A DNA stretch of 64,000 nucleotides from Parafrigoribacterium mesophilum (GTDB lineage: Bacteria > Actinomycetota > Actinomycetes > Actinomycetales > Microbacteriaceae), in contig NZ_JBDJAF010000001.1 in assembly GCF_039652555.1 (NCBI RefSeq), positions 1,302,001 through 1,366,000 on the forward strand, given 5' to 3'. A program made the position numbers and the translations under genes. Below, in pieces: positions 1 through 6,702 of the stretch (the first letter of the stretch is position 1; every line of letters begins with the position of its first letter). Under the pieces are notes generated by a model. That model was given only the letters and a program-made list of their open reading frames with translations, was not told the DNA's origin and made no database searches.

Positions 1-830
1 TTCATGCCCTGGGGGCGTGCGCTCTGCAGGAAAACCGTCATCGGTTGCGGGTAAGCGAACACGGCCGCCATGTCCGCCTTGCTGTTGATGATCTTGCGGA
101 TGGCCGGTGTCGAGTCGCCCCCTTGCGGGTCGAGCTGCTCGATGGTCGAGATCTTGAGCTTGCCGCCGCCAAGGTCCTTTTGCAGCGGCGGAACATAACC
201 CTGTCCCCACTCATCGCTCGTGGCTGCGACGGCTACCGTCTTGGCATCCTTGTTCGATTCCATGAACGCCGCGATCGCCTTGATCTGCTCTTCCACGGTC
301 GCCTTGGCGTGGAAGAGGTTCTTCACAGCCGGGTTGGAGATGGTGGCGCTGGCCGCGTTGACGGTGAGGAAGGGAATCTTCAGTTGCTCGATCAGCGGCT
401 TCGCCGAGACGATCGCGTTGCTGCACGATCCGCCGTTGATCATGAAAACCTTGTCCTGCTCGACGAACTTACGGATGATGCCCTGGAGACTGGCCGCGTC
501 GCAGTTGGTGTCCCCGGTCACGATCTCGATTTGGCGACCATTGATGCCGCCCTTCTCGTTGACCTGCTTGTACAGCGCCTCCGCCATCCGGTCGGCCTTG
601 CTGTAAATCGACGCTGAACCCGAATACGGGCCGAGGATACCGATCTTGATGGTGTCCTTAGTGACACCCTGGTCGGTAACCGTGGCTTCCTTGCCGGGGT
701 CGGGTGTTTCGCCCGGTCCGGCCGCGCACCCGGTGAGAGCGACCGCCGATGCTATGAGCAGGGGCAAGGCTTTCCAGACAACACCCCGACGAAGCCGAGG
801 GCCATGGACGGTATTGCTGCGTGACTGCAC
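1..830 (-). CDS. Branched-chain amino acid-type ABC transporter substrate-binding lipoprotein (3' part cut off)
   Basis: This is the extracytoplasmic ligand receptor of an ABC importer of the periplasmic-binding-protein type I (LivJ/Leu-Ile-Val) family. The GTG start at 830 has a strong GGAGGTCAAC ribosome site just upstream. The N-terminus has basic residues, a hydrophobic stretch and the lipobox LTGC, so the mature protein is a lipid-anchored receptor. The first mature segment contains KIGILGPYSGSAS and ADRMAEALYKQVNEKGGING, typical of the Peripla_BP_6 fold. About 276 codons are visible; the C-terminus and any permease or ATPase genes lie beyond base 1. It is divergent from a GntR regulator, which suggests inducible uptake of a pathway substrate. 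The ligand is unknown; members of this family also bind aromatic acids and amides. Confidence 0.85.
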   Translation of the reverse strand, partial: MQSRSNTVHGPRLRRGVVWKALPLLIASAVALTGCAAGPGETPDPGKEATVTDQGVTKDTIKIGILGPYSGSASIYSKADRMAEALYKQVNEKGGINGRQIEIVTGDTNCDAASLQGIIRKFVEQDKVFMINGGSCSNAIVSAKPLIEQLKIPFLTVNAASATISNPAVKNLFHAKATVEEQIKAIAAFMESNKDAKTVAVAATSDEWGQGYVPPLQKDLGGGKLKISTIEQLDPQGGDSTPAIRKIINSKADMAAVFAYPQPMTVFLQSARPQGM

Positions 831-873
831 GTTGACCTCCGTAGGTGGCGTCTTCTCTGACGACATTCCTCGA

Positions 874-903
874 AAGTTACCCAAGCCAACTCGCACTTGT
901 CAA
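874..903 (-). promoter_or_regulatory. Promoter of the substrate-binding protein gene
   Basis: On the minus strand there is TTGACA (903-898), an 18-nt spacer and TAACTT (879-874), about 44 nt upstream of the GTG start. The surrounding 905-970 stretch is unusually AT-rich for this genome and probably holds the divergent gntR promoter and operators, but I could not define a clear palindrome there. Confidence 0.55.
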
Positions 904-1099
904 GTTGCTCATCATATGTATTATCTATCAACATCTTGTCATATACGATGGAATATATCGATGTTATATATAGCATGTTGCTTTGTGGCGTCGCCGGGTA
1001 AGGAAGCGGGCCGGGCGGGCAACTCTTGGCGGAGTACGGCAGCAGCACAGAGAATTGAGAGCGGCACTACCCGGCTGATCAGACGAAGGAGCCACGACA

Positions 1100-1777
1100 A
1101 TTCACGCTGACACGTCAACAAGCGGTAGCAAGTCTGAGCGCGCCCGTAACTTCATCAAGACACGAATATCAAATGGAACGTACTCGTCGGGATTCCGGCT
1201 TGTCCTCGGCCAAATCGCTGCCGAACTCGAAATGAGCGTTGTGCCGGTGCGCGAGGCGATCAGAATGCTCGAGTCGGAAGGCATGGTCACCTTCAAACCC
1301 AACATCGGCGCACAGGTCGCCGTGCTGAATACCACCGAGTACGTCGCCACTATGCAGGCCCTCAGCATCGTCGAAGGTTACGCAACCGGTGCGGCGAGCG
1401 CGTTCATCACTCCCGGCGAACTCGAGGTCGCGCGTCGGCTCAACGGCGAACTGCAGGAATGTCTCCAGCACTTCGATCCGAACAAGTTCACCAGGTTGAA
1501 TTTCGACCTGCACGCCGTGCTGTATGCCCGCTGCCCCAACACGCACATCCTTGACGTCGTGAACAAAGAGTGGATACGGCTGCGTACGCTGCGGGAAACC
1601 ACGTTCCGTTTCGTTCCGGGACGGGCTCGGCAATCGATCGAGGAGCACTCAGCCCTGCTCGACCTCATCGAAAGCGGTGCCGACCCCTCGACGGTGGAGA
1701 TGGCAGCCCGCAACCACCGCCTGGCAACTTTAGAGGCGTTCCTCTCGCACGAAACAAACTTGCCGTTCGGGCCCTAA
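1100..1777 (+). CDS. GntR-family transcriptional regulator (FCD type) with apparent ATT start
   Basis: This is a DNA-binding regulator of the FadR/FCD branch of GntR. An N-terminal winged helix (about residues 12-70) includes LGQIAAELEMSVVPVREAIR and LESEGMVTFKPNIGAQV. An all-helical FCD-like effector domain follows, with metal-ligand-type residues such as FDLHAVLYARC and EEHSALLDLIESG. An ATG at 1232 would cut away half of the winged helix. The same frame is open back to a TGA at 1076 and holds no ATG, GTG, TTG or CTG before 1232. ATT at 1100 lies 8 nt after AAGGAG (1086-1091), so I take it as the start (225 aa). It is divergent from the ABC receptor gene and probably controls it. The effector is unknown. 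Confidence 0.8.
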   Translation: MHADTSTSGSKSERARNFIKTRISNGTYSSGFRLVLGQIAAELEMSVVPVREAIRMLESEGMVTFKPNIGAQVAVLNTTEYVATMQALSIVEGYATGAASAFITPGELEVARRLNGELQECLQHFDPNKFTRLNFDLHAVLYARCPNTHILDVVNKEWIRLRTLRETTFRFVPGRARQSIEEHSALLDLIESGADPSTVEMAARNHRLATLEAFLSHETNLPFGP

Positions 1778-1918
1778 TGCCGGGTCACACCGCCTGCGAC
1801 CCACGCCCGTTTCAAGGAAAAACTGTCACCGAGGGGCCTGCCCACCGATGCGGGGAGCCAGGGACGACAGAATCTCCTTGAGACGGGTTGGGCAGCCGGG
1901 GTGGGAGTCGGGATGCGG

Positions 1919-3373
1919 TCAGTCGGCGCGGGCCAGGAAGTCCCGGATGCGCTGCTGCAGCGGCTCGGCGTCGTAGCTCTTCACCAGGGCGCCGGCCATC
2001 CGCACCGGGTCGCCGAAGAAGAAGTACTCGTACAGCGCCTGCCGTGAGGAGAACCCGGAGATCGACGCGTCGTAGGCGAGCTTGAACAGCTTGATCCGCT
2101 CCGGCCCAGTCAGCGACTTGCCCTGCAGGTACAGCTCGATGTCCGGCAGCGCGTCGCTGGCCAGATCCGCCTCGCCCGGCAGCGCCATCAGGCCGCTGGC
2201 GCAGAAGGTGCGGATGATCTGCGGGAACCGCTGCGCGATCTTCGGGTACCAGTTGCGGGCAGCGTTCAGCGTCTCCCACTTGGGCTGCATCATCCCCCAC
2301 TCGTTGAGTTGCGCATCCACCTCGGATGCACGCATCAGCGCCTTGCCGATTTCCACGTCGACGATGAGCTCGGCCAGCGACTCCTGGATGTGCAGGAAGC
2401 CGTCGATGCCGATGGCCGCGGCGATTTCACTGGCCAGCCCGAGGAAGAACTGGCTCTTCGCGATGGTGCGCGTCACGACCTGCTGGGTCATCAGCGCCGC
2501 GGCGCCGGTCTCGGAGTAGAACGCGTTGCACAGGTCCGGGTGCCCGAGCATGAAGATACGCTCGTTCGGCACGAACACGTTGTCAAAGATGACCACCGCA
2601 TCCATCTCCTCGAAACGGCCGGCCAGCGGCTCGTCGAAGACGCTGCCTCCGTTGTGCAGCGACGTGCGGCACAGGTAACGCAGCCCGGGCGCGTCGTTCT
2701 GGATGGCAAACGCATAGGAGTACGGGGCATCCTCGGGCGTGCCGCGCAGCACGGTCGAGGGGAACACGAGCAACTCGTCGGCGATCGGGCCGATGGTGGC
2801 GAGCATCCGGGCGCCGTGGATGACGATGCCGTCCTCGCGCTCCTCAACGATGCGCGCCGACAGCTGCCCGCCGAGCTGCTCGCTGCCGGACACCGAGCGA
2901 TTCACCTGCGGCGGAATGAGCGTGTGGGTGGCCAGCAGGTCGTTCTCCCTGGCCAGCTCGTAGTAGTTGCGGATGCGCTCGCCGTACTCTGGGCCGGCCT
3001 GGCTGAACCACTTCTCGGCTGCGGCCAACGCGGTGAGCGAGCTGTTCATGTAGTCACCGGTGCGACCCAGGAACCCGTTGGAGTACTCAGCCCAGACCTG
3101 GATGCCGGCGCGGCGGTGCTCGAGGTCCTCTATGGTGCGCGGGATGAGGAAGGAGACGCCGACCTTGTCGCCGGTGCTCGGCGAGTCATAGGTGAGCGCA
3201 TCCTGGTATTTCGGGTCGTGCTGCATGTCGAAGAGCTTCGCGTACGTGTGCGCGACGTTCTTGAACGCCGGATGCTCGGTGAGGTTCTCGCTGACCACTT
3301 CGCCGTCGATGGTGATGTGCGGCCGCATCGAGTTCAGCTTGTCGAGGTACTGCTGCCCGGTTCTGATGCCCAT
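1919..3373 (-). CDS. HpaB-family flavin-dependent hydroxylase, oxygenase component
   Basis: This is the large component of a two-component monooxygenase of the 4-hydroxyphenylacetate 3-hydroxylase/chlorophenol hydroxylase family. It uses reduced flavin delivered by a separate reductase to hydroxylate, or remove a substituent from, an aromatic ring. At 484 residues it is somewhat shorter than typical HpaB (about 520). The N-terminus has the family signature (GIRTGQQYLDKLNSMRP); the middle has LCRTSLHNGG and VIFDNVFVPNERIF; the C-terminus ends in helical LYEYFFFGDPVRM. The open frame extends upstream to 3559 inside the reductase gene, but ATG 3373 has AAAGGAG before it and matches the family N-terminus. 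It lies downstream of the flavin reductase, separated by a tandem repeat. The substrate is not identifiable. Confidence 0.85.
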   Translation of the reverse strand: MGIRTGQQYLDKLNSMRPHITIDGEVVSENLTEHPAFKNVAHTYAKLFDMQHDPKYQDALTYDSPSTGDKVGVSFLIPRTIEDLEHRRAGIQVWAEYSNGFLGRTGDYMNSSLTALAAAEKWFSQAGPEYGERIRNYYELARENDLLATHTLIPPQVNRSVSGSEQLGGQLSARIVEEREDGIVIHGARMLATIGPIADELLVFPSTVLRGTPEDAPYSYAFAIQNDAPGLRYLCRTSLHNGGSVFDEPLAGRFEEMDAVVIFDNVFVPNERIFMLGHPDLCNAFYSETGAAALMTQQVVTRTIAKSQFFLGLASEIAAAIGIDGFLHIQESLAELIVDVEIGKALMRASEVDAQLNEWGMMQPKWETLNAARNWYPKIAQRFPQIIRTFCASGLMALPGEADLASDALPDIELYLQGKSLTGPERIKLFKLAYDASISGFSSRQALYEYFFFGDPVRMAGALVKSYDAEPLQQRIRDFLARAD

Positions 3374-3386
3374 GTGATGACTCCTT

Positions 3387-3473
3387 TGTTCGGTGGGAAA
3401 GGTTGTGCTGTTCGGTGGAAAGGATCGTGCTGTTCGGTGGAGGGATCGTGCTGTTCGGCGAAAAGGATCGTGC
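3387..3473. repeat. Four imperfect 21-22-bp tandem repeats between reductase and oxygenase genes
   Basis: The units run 3387-3408, 3409-3430, 3431-3451 and 3452-3473. Each begins TGTTCGG(T/C)G and ends TC/TT-GTGC on the plus strand, with GGAAAGGATCG-like middles. They fill nearly all of the 112-bp space between the reductase stop and the HpaB start, so they lie in the shared 5' leader of hpaB. Function is unknown. Confidence 0.85.
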
Positions 3474-3485
3474 GGCGAAAATGTG

Positions 3486-4019
3486 TCAGAGAAGCGCTTC
3501 GTGCCCGAGCAGGTACTCGGGAATGGTGGTGAACTGGCCGTTGACGAAACCGAGGGCATCGCCGGCGCGGTAGTCGAAGTTGATCACTTCACCCAGATAC
3601 AGCGTGTGATCACCACCGTCGTAGGCCGCCCACGGCGTGCACTCGAAGAACGACAGCACACCGGAGAGCCGCGGCGCCACCGTGCCATCCACCCAGCGGG
3701 GTTCCCCGGTCGGCGCGCCGGCGAAGTTGCTCGCCAGGGCCCGCTGCTCGGCGCCGAGCACATTGACAGTGAACGGCCGGCCTGCCAGCTGATCGTGGGA
3801 CTTCGTGGTCTTGGCGATGCTCACCAATACCAGCGGCGGTGTGAGCGATACCGAGGTGAACGAGTTGACCGTAATCCCGTGCCGCCCCTCGTCGCTGTCG
3901 AACGTCACCACTGCGACGCCGGTGGCGAATCGTCCCAGGCTGCCCCGGAAGTGCTGCGCGTGCGGGTGCAGCACCGAAGAAACCTTGGTGCCTGGATGCT
4001 TGGGCGTAGCAATCATCAT
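3486..4019 (-). CDS. Flavin reductase of the HpaC/FMN-binding split-barrel family
   Basis: This NAD(P)H:flavin oxidoreductase would supply reduced flavin to the HpaB-like oxygenase encoded just downstream. It has 177 residues, as expected for this family. Recognisable parts are FRGSLGRFATGVAVVTF near the N-terminus, HGITVNSFTSVSLTPPLVL in the flavin-binding region, and the C-terminal HTLYLGEVINFDYRAGDAL. The start is ATG 4019 or the adjacent ATG 4016, with AAGGGATCA upstream. It is divergent from iclR 1, and the promoter region carries a perfect palindrome, so it is probably controlled by that regulator. Confidence 0.88.
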   Translation of the reverse strand: MMIATPKHPGTKVSSVLHPHAQHFRGSLGRFATGVAVVTFDSDEGRHGITVNSFTSVSLTPPLVLVSIAKTTKSHDQLAGRPFTVNVLGAEQRALASNFAGAPTGEPRWVDGTVAPRLSGVLSFFECTPWAAYDGGDHTLYLGEVINFDYRAGDALGFVNGQFTTIPEYLLGHEALL

Positions 4020-4039
4020 TGATCCCTTAGGCTGATCGT

Positions 4040-4054
4040 GTTCGATTATCGAAC
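4040..4054. promoter_or_regulatory. Palindromic operator between flavin reductase and IclR 1
   Basis: GTTCGAT-T-ATCGAAC is a perfect 7-bp inverted repeat around one base. On the minus strand it contains GATAAT, a good -10 box for the reductase-hpaB transcript, so a bound regulator would cover the promoter. Its position between the two divergent genes makes it the likely site of the adjacent IclR protein. Confidence 0.6.
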
Positions 4055-4094
4055 GCAGTACTCTATAGTGGAACTCTGCTTACGATAGGGCACG

Positions 4095-4808
4095 ATGACG
4101 TCAATGACAAGCCGGACCGTACCGCACTCTCAGACACTGTCTCGGGGCATCCGCGTGCTCGAGTTGCTGAGCGAGTCCCGCGAGCCGATGACGATCGCGG
4201 AACTCGCCGCGGGACTCGGGGTGCACCGTTCCATCGTGTACCGCATCATGCGCACCCTCGAGGATCACCGCCTGGTGGTGCGAGACCATGCCGGCGGTGT
4301 GGCACTGGGACCCCGGCTGGCCGCCCTGGCTGGCGGAGTGTCCCGCAACCTGCAGGCCGCGGTCCTGCCCGAACTCACCGCGCTGGCGGGCGAACTCGGC
4401 ATGACGGCGTTTCTCGTCGTGCTCGATCGTGACGAGTGCGTGACGTTGGTGAGCGTGGAGCCCCGGCACCTGAACGGGTCGGTGGCGCAACGGCCGGGTA
4501 CCCGGCACCACGTCAGCGTCGGTGCGCCGGGTATGGCCATCCAGTGCTCCCTGCCCGATGAAGACCTCGCACTGCTGCTGCCGCACGGGCATCCGCGCGG
4601 TGAGGTCGGGCTTGCCCGAGAGCGTGGCTTCGCCGTCAGCCATGGTGAGGTGATCGCCGGCGTGTCCTCCGTCTCGGTGCCCGTGACAGTGCACGGACAA
4701 GCACCGTCGGCGATTTCCGTGGTCTACGTGACGAGCAATCAGCCCACCGAGGTCATCGCCGAGCGGCTCAAACTGGCGGCGAAAACGGTGCAGGCCAACT
4801 ACGCCTAA
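4095..4808 (+). CDS. IclR-family transcriptional regulator 1
   Basis: This is a 237-residue IclR regulator. The N-terminal winged helix (about residues 12-65) reads LSRGIRVLELLSESREPMT, IAELAAGLGVHRSIVYRIMR and TLEDHRLVVRD, followed by a ligand-binding GAF-like domain (about 75-237) with TAFLVVLDRDECVTLVSVEP and HHVSVGAPGMAIQ. It starts at ATG 4095, with a second in-frame ATG four codons later. It is divergent from the flavin reductase/HpaB pair and most likely controls that pair and itself. It is a different paralogue from the IclR protein at 8429-9229. Confidence 0.88.
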   Translation: MTSMTSRTVPHSQTLSRGIRVLELLSESREPMTIAELAAGLGVHRSIVYRIMRTLEDHRLVVRDHAGGVALGPRLAALAGGVSRNLQAAVLPELTALAGELGMTAFLVVLDRDECVTLVSVEPRHLNGSVAQRPGTRHHVSVGAPGMAIQCSLPDEDLALLLPHGHPRGEVGLARERGFAVSHGEVIAGVSSVSVPVTVHGQAPSAISVVYVTSNQPTEVIAERLKLAAKTVQANYA

Positions 4809-4958
4809 GCTCTCCGTCGCCGAGGTCAAACGGTAGCGAATGCGTCAGCGTACCGAGACGGCCGAGGCGACGATCACCATCGGTGCGGACGGGTTCTCCT
4901 ACACCCGGGAGGGCGAACCGATGCCGGACTACAAGCTGGGTAGCCAGGTGCAGCCGGT

Positions 4959-4986
4959 GGGTCGCCCCGTGTGCACGGGGCGACCC
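4959..4986. terminator. Bidirectional hairpin terminator between iclR 1 and the amidohydrolase gene
   Basis: A 13-bp perfect inverted repeat, GGGTCGCCCCGTG at 4959-4971 and its complement at 4974-4986, sits between two convergent stop codons (4808 and 4998). The rest of the 4809-4997 gap holds only a short open stretch from 4840 (TITIGADGFSYTREGEP) that resembles no protein I know and would read through the hairpin. Confidence 0.7.
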
Positions 4987-4997
4987 CCACGGCCGGG

Positions 4998-6464
4998 TCA
5001 GTCCTCCGCGCGCACCAGCCGGTCGCCCCCGTCCCATGACGTGTAGGTGTAGGGGTTCGGGATGAGCTCCGCTGGTGGCAGCTCCGGCGTCATGCCTTCG
5101 GCCCAGGCCTCCTCGCCCATCGATGACCGCAGGTAGTCCACGGTGTTGGCGACGGCATCCTTCGCCTGTCGCAGGTCGCCCGTGAGTCGGTGGCCGTCGA
5201 ACTTGACCACCTTTCCGTTGATGACCACCGTGTGCACATCGCCGCGGCCAGCCTGGAACACCACGTGAGCGTAGGGGTTCAGGATCGGGGTCATGGTCGG
5301 GGATTCGTCGTTCTTGATCAGCACGATGTCGGCCTTCTTGCCCGGCGTCAGCGTGCCAATGCGGTCCTCGAGACCGAGCGCGTGGGCGCCGCCCACGGTC
5401 GCGTAGCGCACTACGTCCTCCGCGCGTACGTCGTTGCCGACCACCGTCTCGTTGCGCGCGTGGGCGCCGAGGTGGTCACGCGCCCGGTCGGCGTTCAGCG
5501 TGGCACGCATGGCGGAGAACGCGTCAGCACTCCACCACACGCTCGTGTCCATGGACAGCGAAACGGGGATGCCGTGCCTGCGCAGTTCGTAAGTGCACGG
5601 ATAGCCCTGACCGGCGCTGTCCTCGCTCTCGGCCGACACCGACGCGTTTCCGCCGCTGGCGGCGATGCGCTGATAGGAATCCTGGCTCAGCGTCGACGCG
5701 TGCACATAGGTGACACGGGGGTTCATGAATCCGCCCTCCGACATCTGCAGGATGCCATCGTCGGTGGTGGCGCCCCAGACGCCGGCATGAGTGGTGACCG
5801 CGAGGTCCAGATCGCGCGCCACCTCGAACGCAGCCCGCTCGGGGAACTCCGGCTGGCCGGTGACGTCGAAGGCGAGCTGCAGTGAGAGCATGTCGTTTGC
5901 TGCGGAGAAGTGCCGTTCCACGAAGGCCTTGAACTCCGGGGCGGTTGCCCACTCCCACGGTGCGCCGAGCAGGTTGCCGTAGCCGAGCACGAATCTGCCC
6001 GGCACCGCCTTGAGCGCTTCCAGTGCCGCCTCGGCGTGATCCGTTGTCTGCAGTCCGTGCGACCAGTCGAGCGTGGTGGTCACGCCGCTGTCGATGGCCT
6101 CGATGGCGCCGAGCAAGTTTCCGGCGAAGACATCCTCCGGCCGGAACAACTTTCCCCAACTGAGGTAGTAGAACACGAAGTACTGGCTCAGCGACCAGTC
6201 CCCGCCATAGCCGCGCATCGTGGTCTGCCACATATGGCGGTGGGTGTCGATCATGCCCGGCATCAGGATGCCGTCGGCGGCGTCGATCTCGATGGTGCCC
6301 TCCGGCACAGGGAGGTTCCGGCCCACCGCCTGGATGTTCTCGCCGACGACGAGCACGTCGCCGTCATGGATCACTCCGGCGGAATCCATGGTGAGGACCG
6401 TTCCGTGGCGGAATACGACTGGGTGCCCGGATTCGAAATCGGGCCTGGGGGTCTGCGACTGCAC
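4998..6464 (-). CDS. Metal-dependent amidohydrolase / deaminase (ATZ/TRZ-like)
   Basis: This is a cytoplasmic amidohydrolase-superfamily enzyme of 488 residues in the cytosine deaminase/atrazine chlorohydrolase group. It would hydrolyse a C-N (or C-halogen) bond on a ring or amide. Metal-site motifs appear in order: DTHRHMW (HxH, about residue 75), TTHAGVWG, VTYVHAS and SMDTSVWW (the Asp ligand). The C-terminus completes the composite beta-sandwich (LTPGKKADIVLIKNDE). The GTG start at 6464 has GAGAAGGAT upstream. It is divergent from the FAD monooxygenase, and its promoter carries the same operator as that gene and the doxX operon, so it probably acts early in the same pathway. The exact substrate is unknown. 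Confidence 0.85.
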   Translation of the reverse strand: MQSQTPRPDFESGHPVVFRHGTVLTMDSAGVIHDGDVLVVGENIQAVGRNLPVPEGTIEIDAADGILMPGMIDTHRHMWQTTMRGYGGDWSLSQYFVFYYLSWGKLFRPEDVFAGNLLGAIEAIDSGVTTTLDWSHGLQTTDHAEAALEALKAVPGRFVLGYGNLLGAPWEWATAPEFKAFVERHFSAANDMLSLQLAFDVTGQPEFPERAAFEVARDLDLAVTTHAGVWGATTDDGILQMSEGGFMNPRVTYVHASTLSQDSYQRIAASGGNASVSAESEDSAGQGYPCTYELRRHGIPVSLSMDTSVWWSADAFSAMRATLNADRARDHLGAHARNETVVGNDVRAEDVVRYATVGGAHALGLEDRIGTLTPGKKADIVLIKNDESPTMTPILNPYAHVVFQAGRGDVHTVVINGKVVKFDGHRLTGDLRQAKDAVANTVDYLRSSMGEEAWAEGMTPELPPAELIPNPYTYTSWDGGDRLVRAED

Positions 6465-6517
6465 GATAATCCTTCTCTACGTTGAGTTGACTGCCGGGTT
6501 CAAAAACTGCGTACGGC

Positions 6518-6534
6518 TGTCCGCGTGACGGACA
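6518..6534. promoter_or_regulatory. Operator A (TGTCCGC palindrome) at the amidohydrolase promoter
   Basis: TGTCCGCGTGACGGACA has 6-bp inverted arms TGTCCG/CGGACA. It begins 5 nt downstream of the minus-strand -10 box, so a bound protein would cover the transcription start. It matches operator B at 6661 and operator C at 13219. Confidence 0.7.
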
Positions 6535-6539
6535 CTGCC

Positions 6540-6569
6540 ATAGTACTCATGGCCGCGGGGCCCCGTCAA
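6540..6569 (-). promoter_or_regulatory. Promoter of the amidohydrolase gene
   Basis: TTGACG (6569-6564), an 18-nt spacer and TACTAT (6545-6540) on the minus strand. Operator A follows 5 nt later and the GTG start is about 75 nt downstream. Confidence 0.6.
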
Positions 6570-6603
6570 CGACGGTCGGAGCCACAGGGCGGAGGGCGCA
6601 CGC

Positions 6604-6633
6604 TTGACACAGAAGCAACGGTTGAACCATAAT
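6604..6633 (+). promoter_or_regulatory. Promoter of the FAD monooxygenase gene
   Basis: TTGACA (6604-6609), an 18-nt spacer and CATAAT (6628-6633). Operator B lies 27 nt downstream of the -10 box and before the ribosome site, a position that suits repression by roadblock. Confidence 0.65.
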
Positions 6634-6660
6634 TTCAGATAACCTCCGCCGCCGGTCACT

Positions 6661-6677
6661 TGTCCGCATGGCGGACA
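6661..6677. promoter_or_regulatory. Operator B (TGTCCGC palindrome) at the monooxygenase promoter
   Basis: TGTCCGCATGGCGGACA is a perfect 7-bp inverted repeat with a 3-bp centre, the best of the three related sites in this window. Confidence 0.72.
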
Positions 6678-6702
6678 CCCTCGAAGAGCAACGGAGCCGA
6701 CG

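Noticed and set aside
2309..3532. A 407-codon plus-strand open frame opposite the HpaB gene
   Set aside because: It is antisense to a clear family protein, has the Arg/Val/Gly-rich composition of a high-GC shadow frame and no recognisable domain.
4840..5046. A 68-codon open frame between iclR 1 and the amidohydrolase gene
   Set aside because: It reads through a strong hairpin and into the amidohydrolase 3' end. The first 30 residues look protein-like but match nothing I recognise; it could be a gene remnant.
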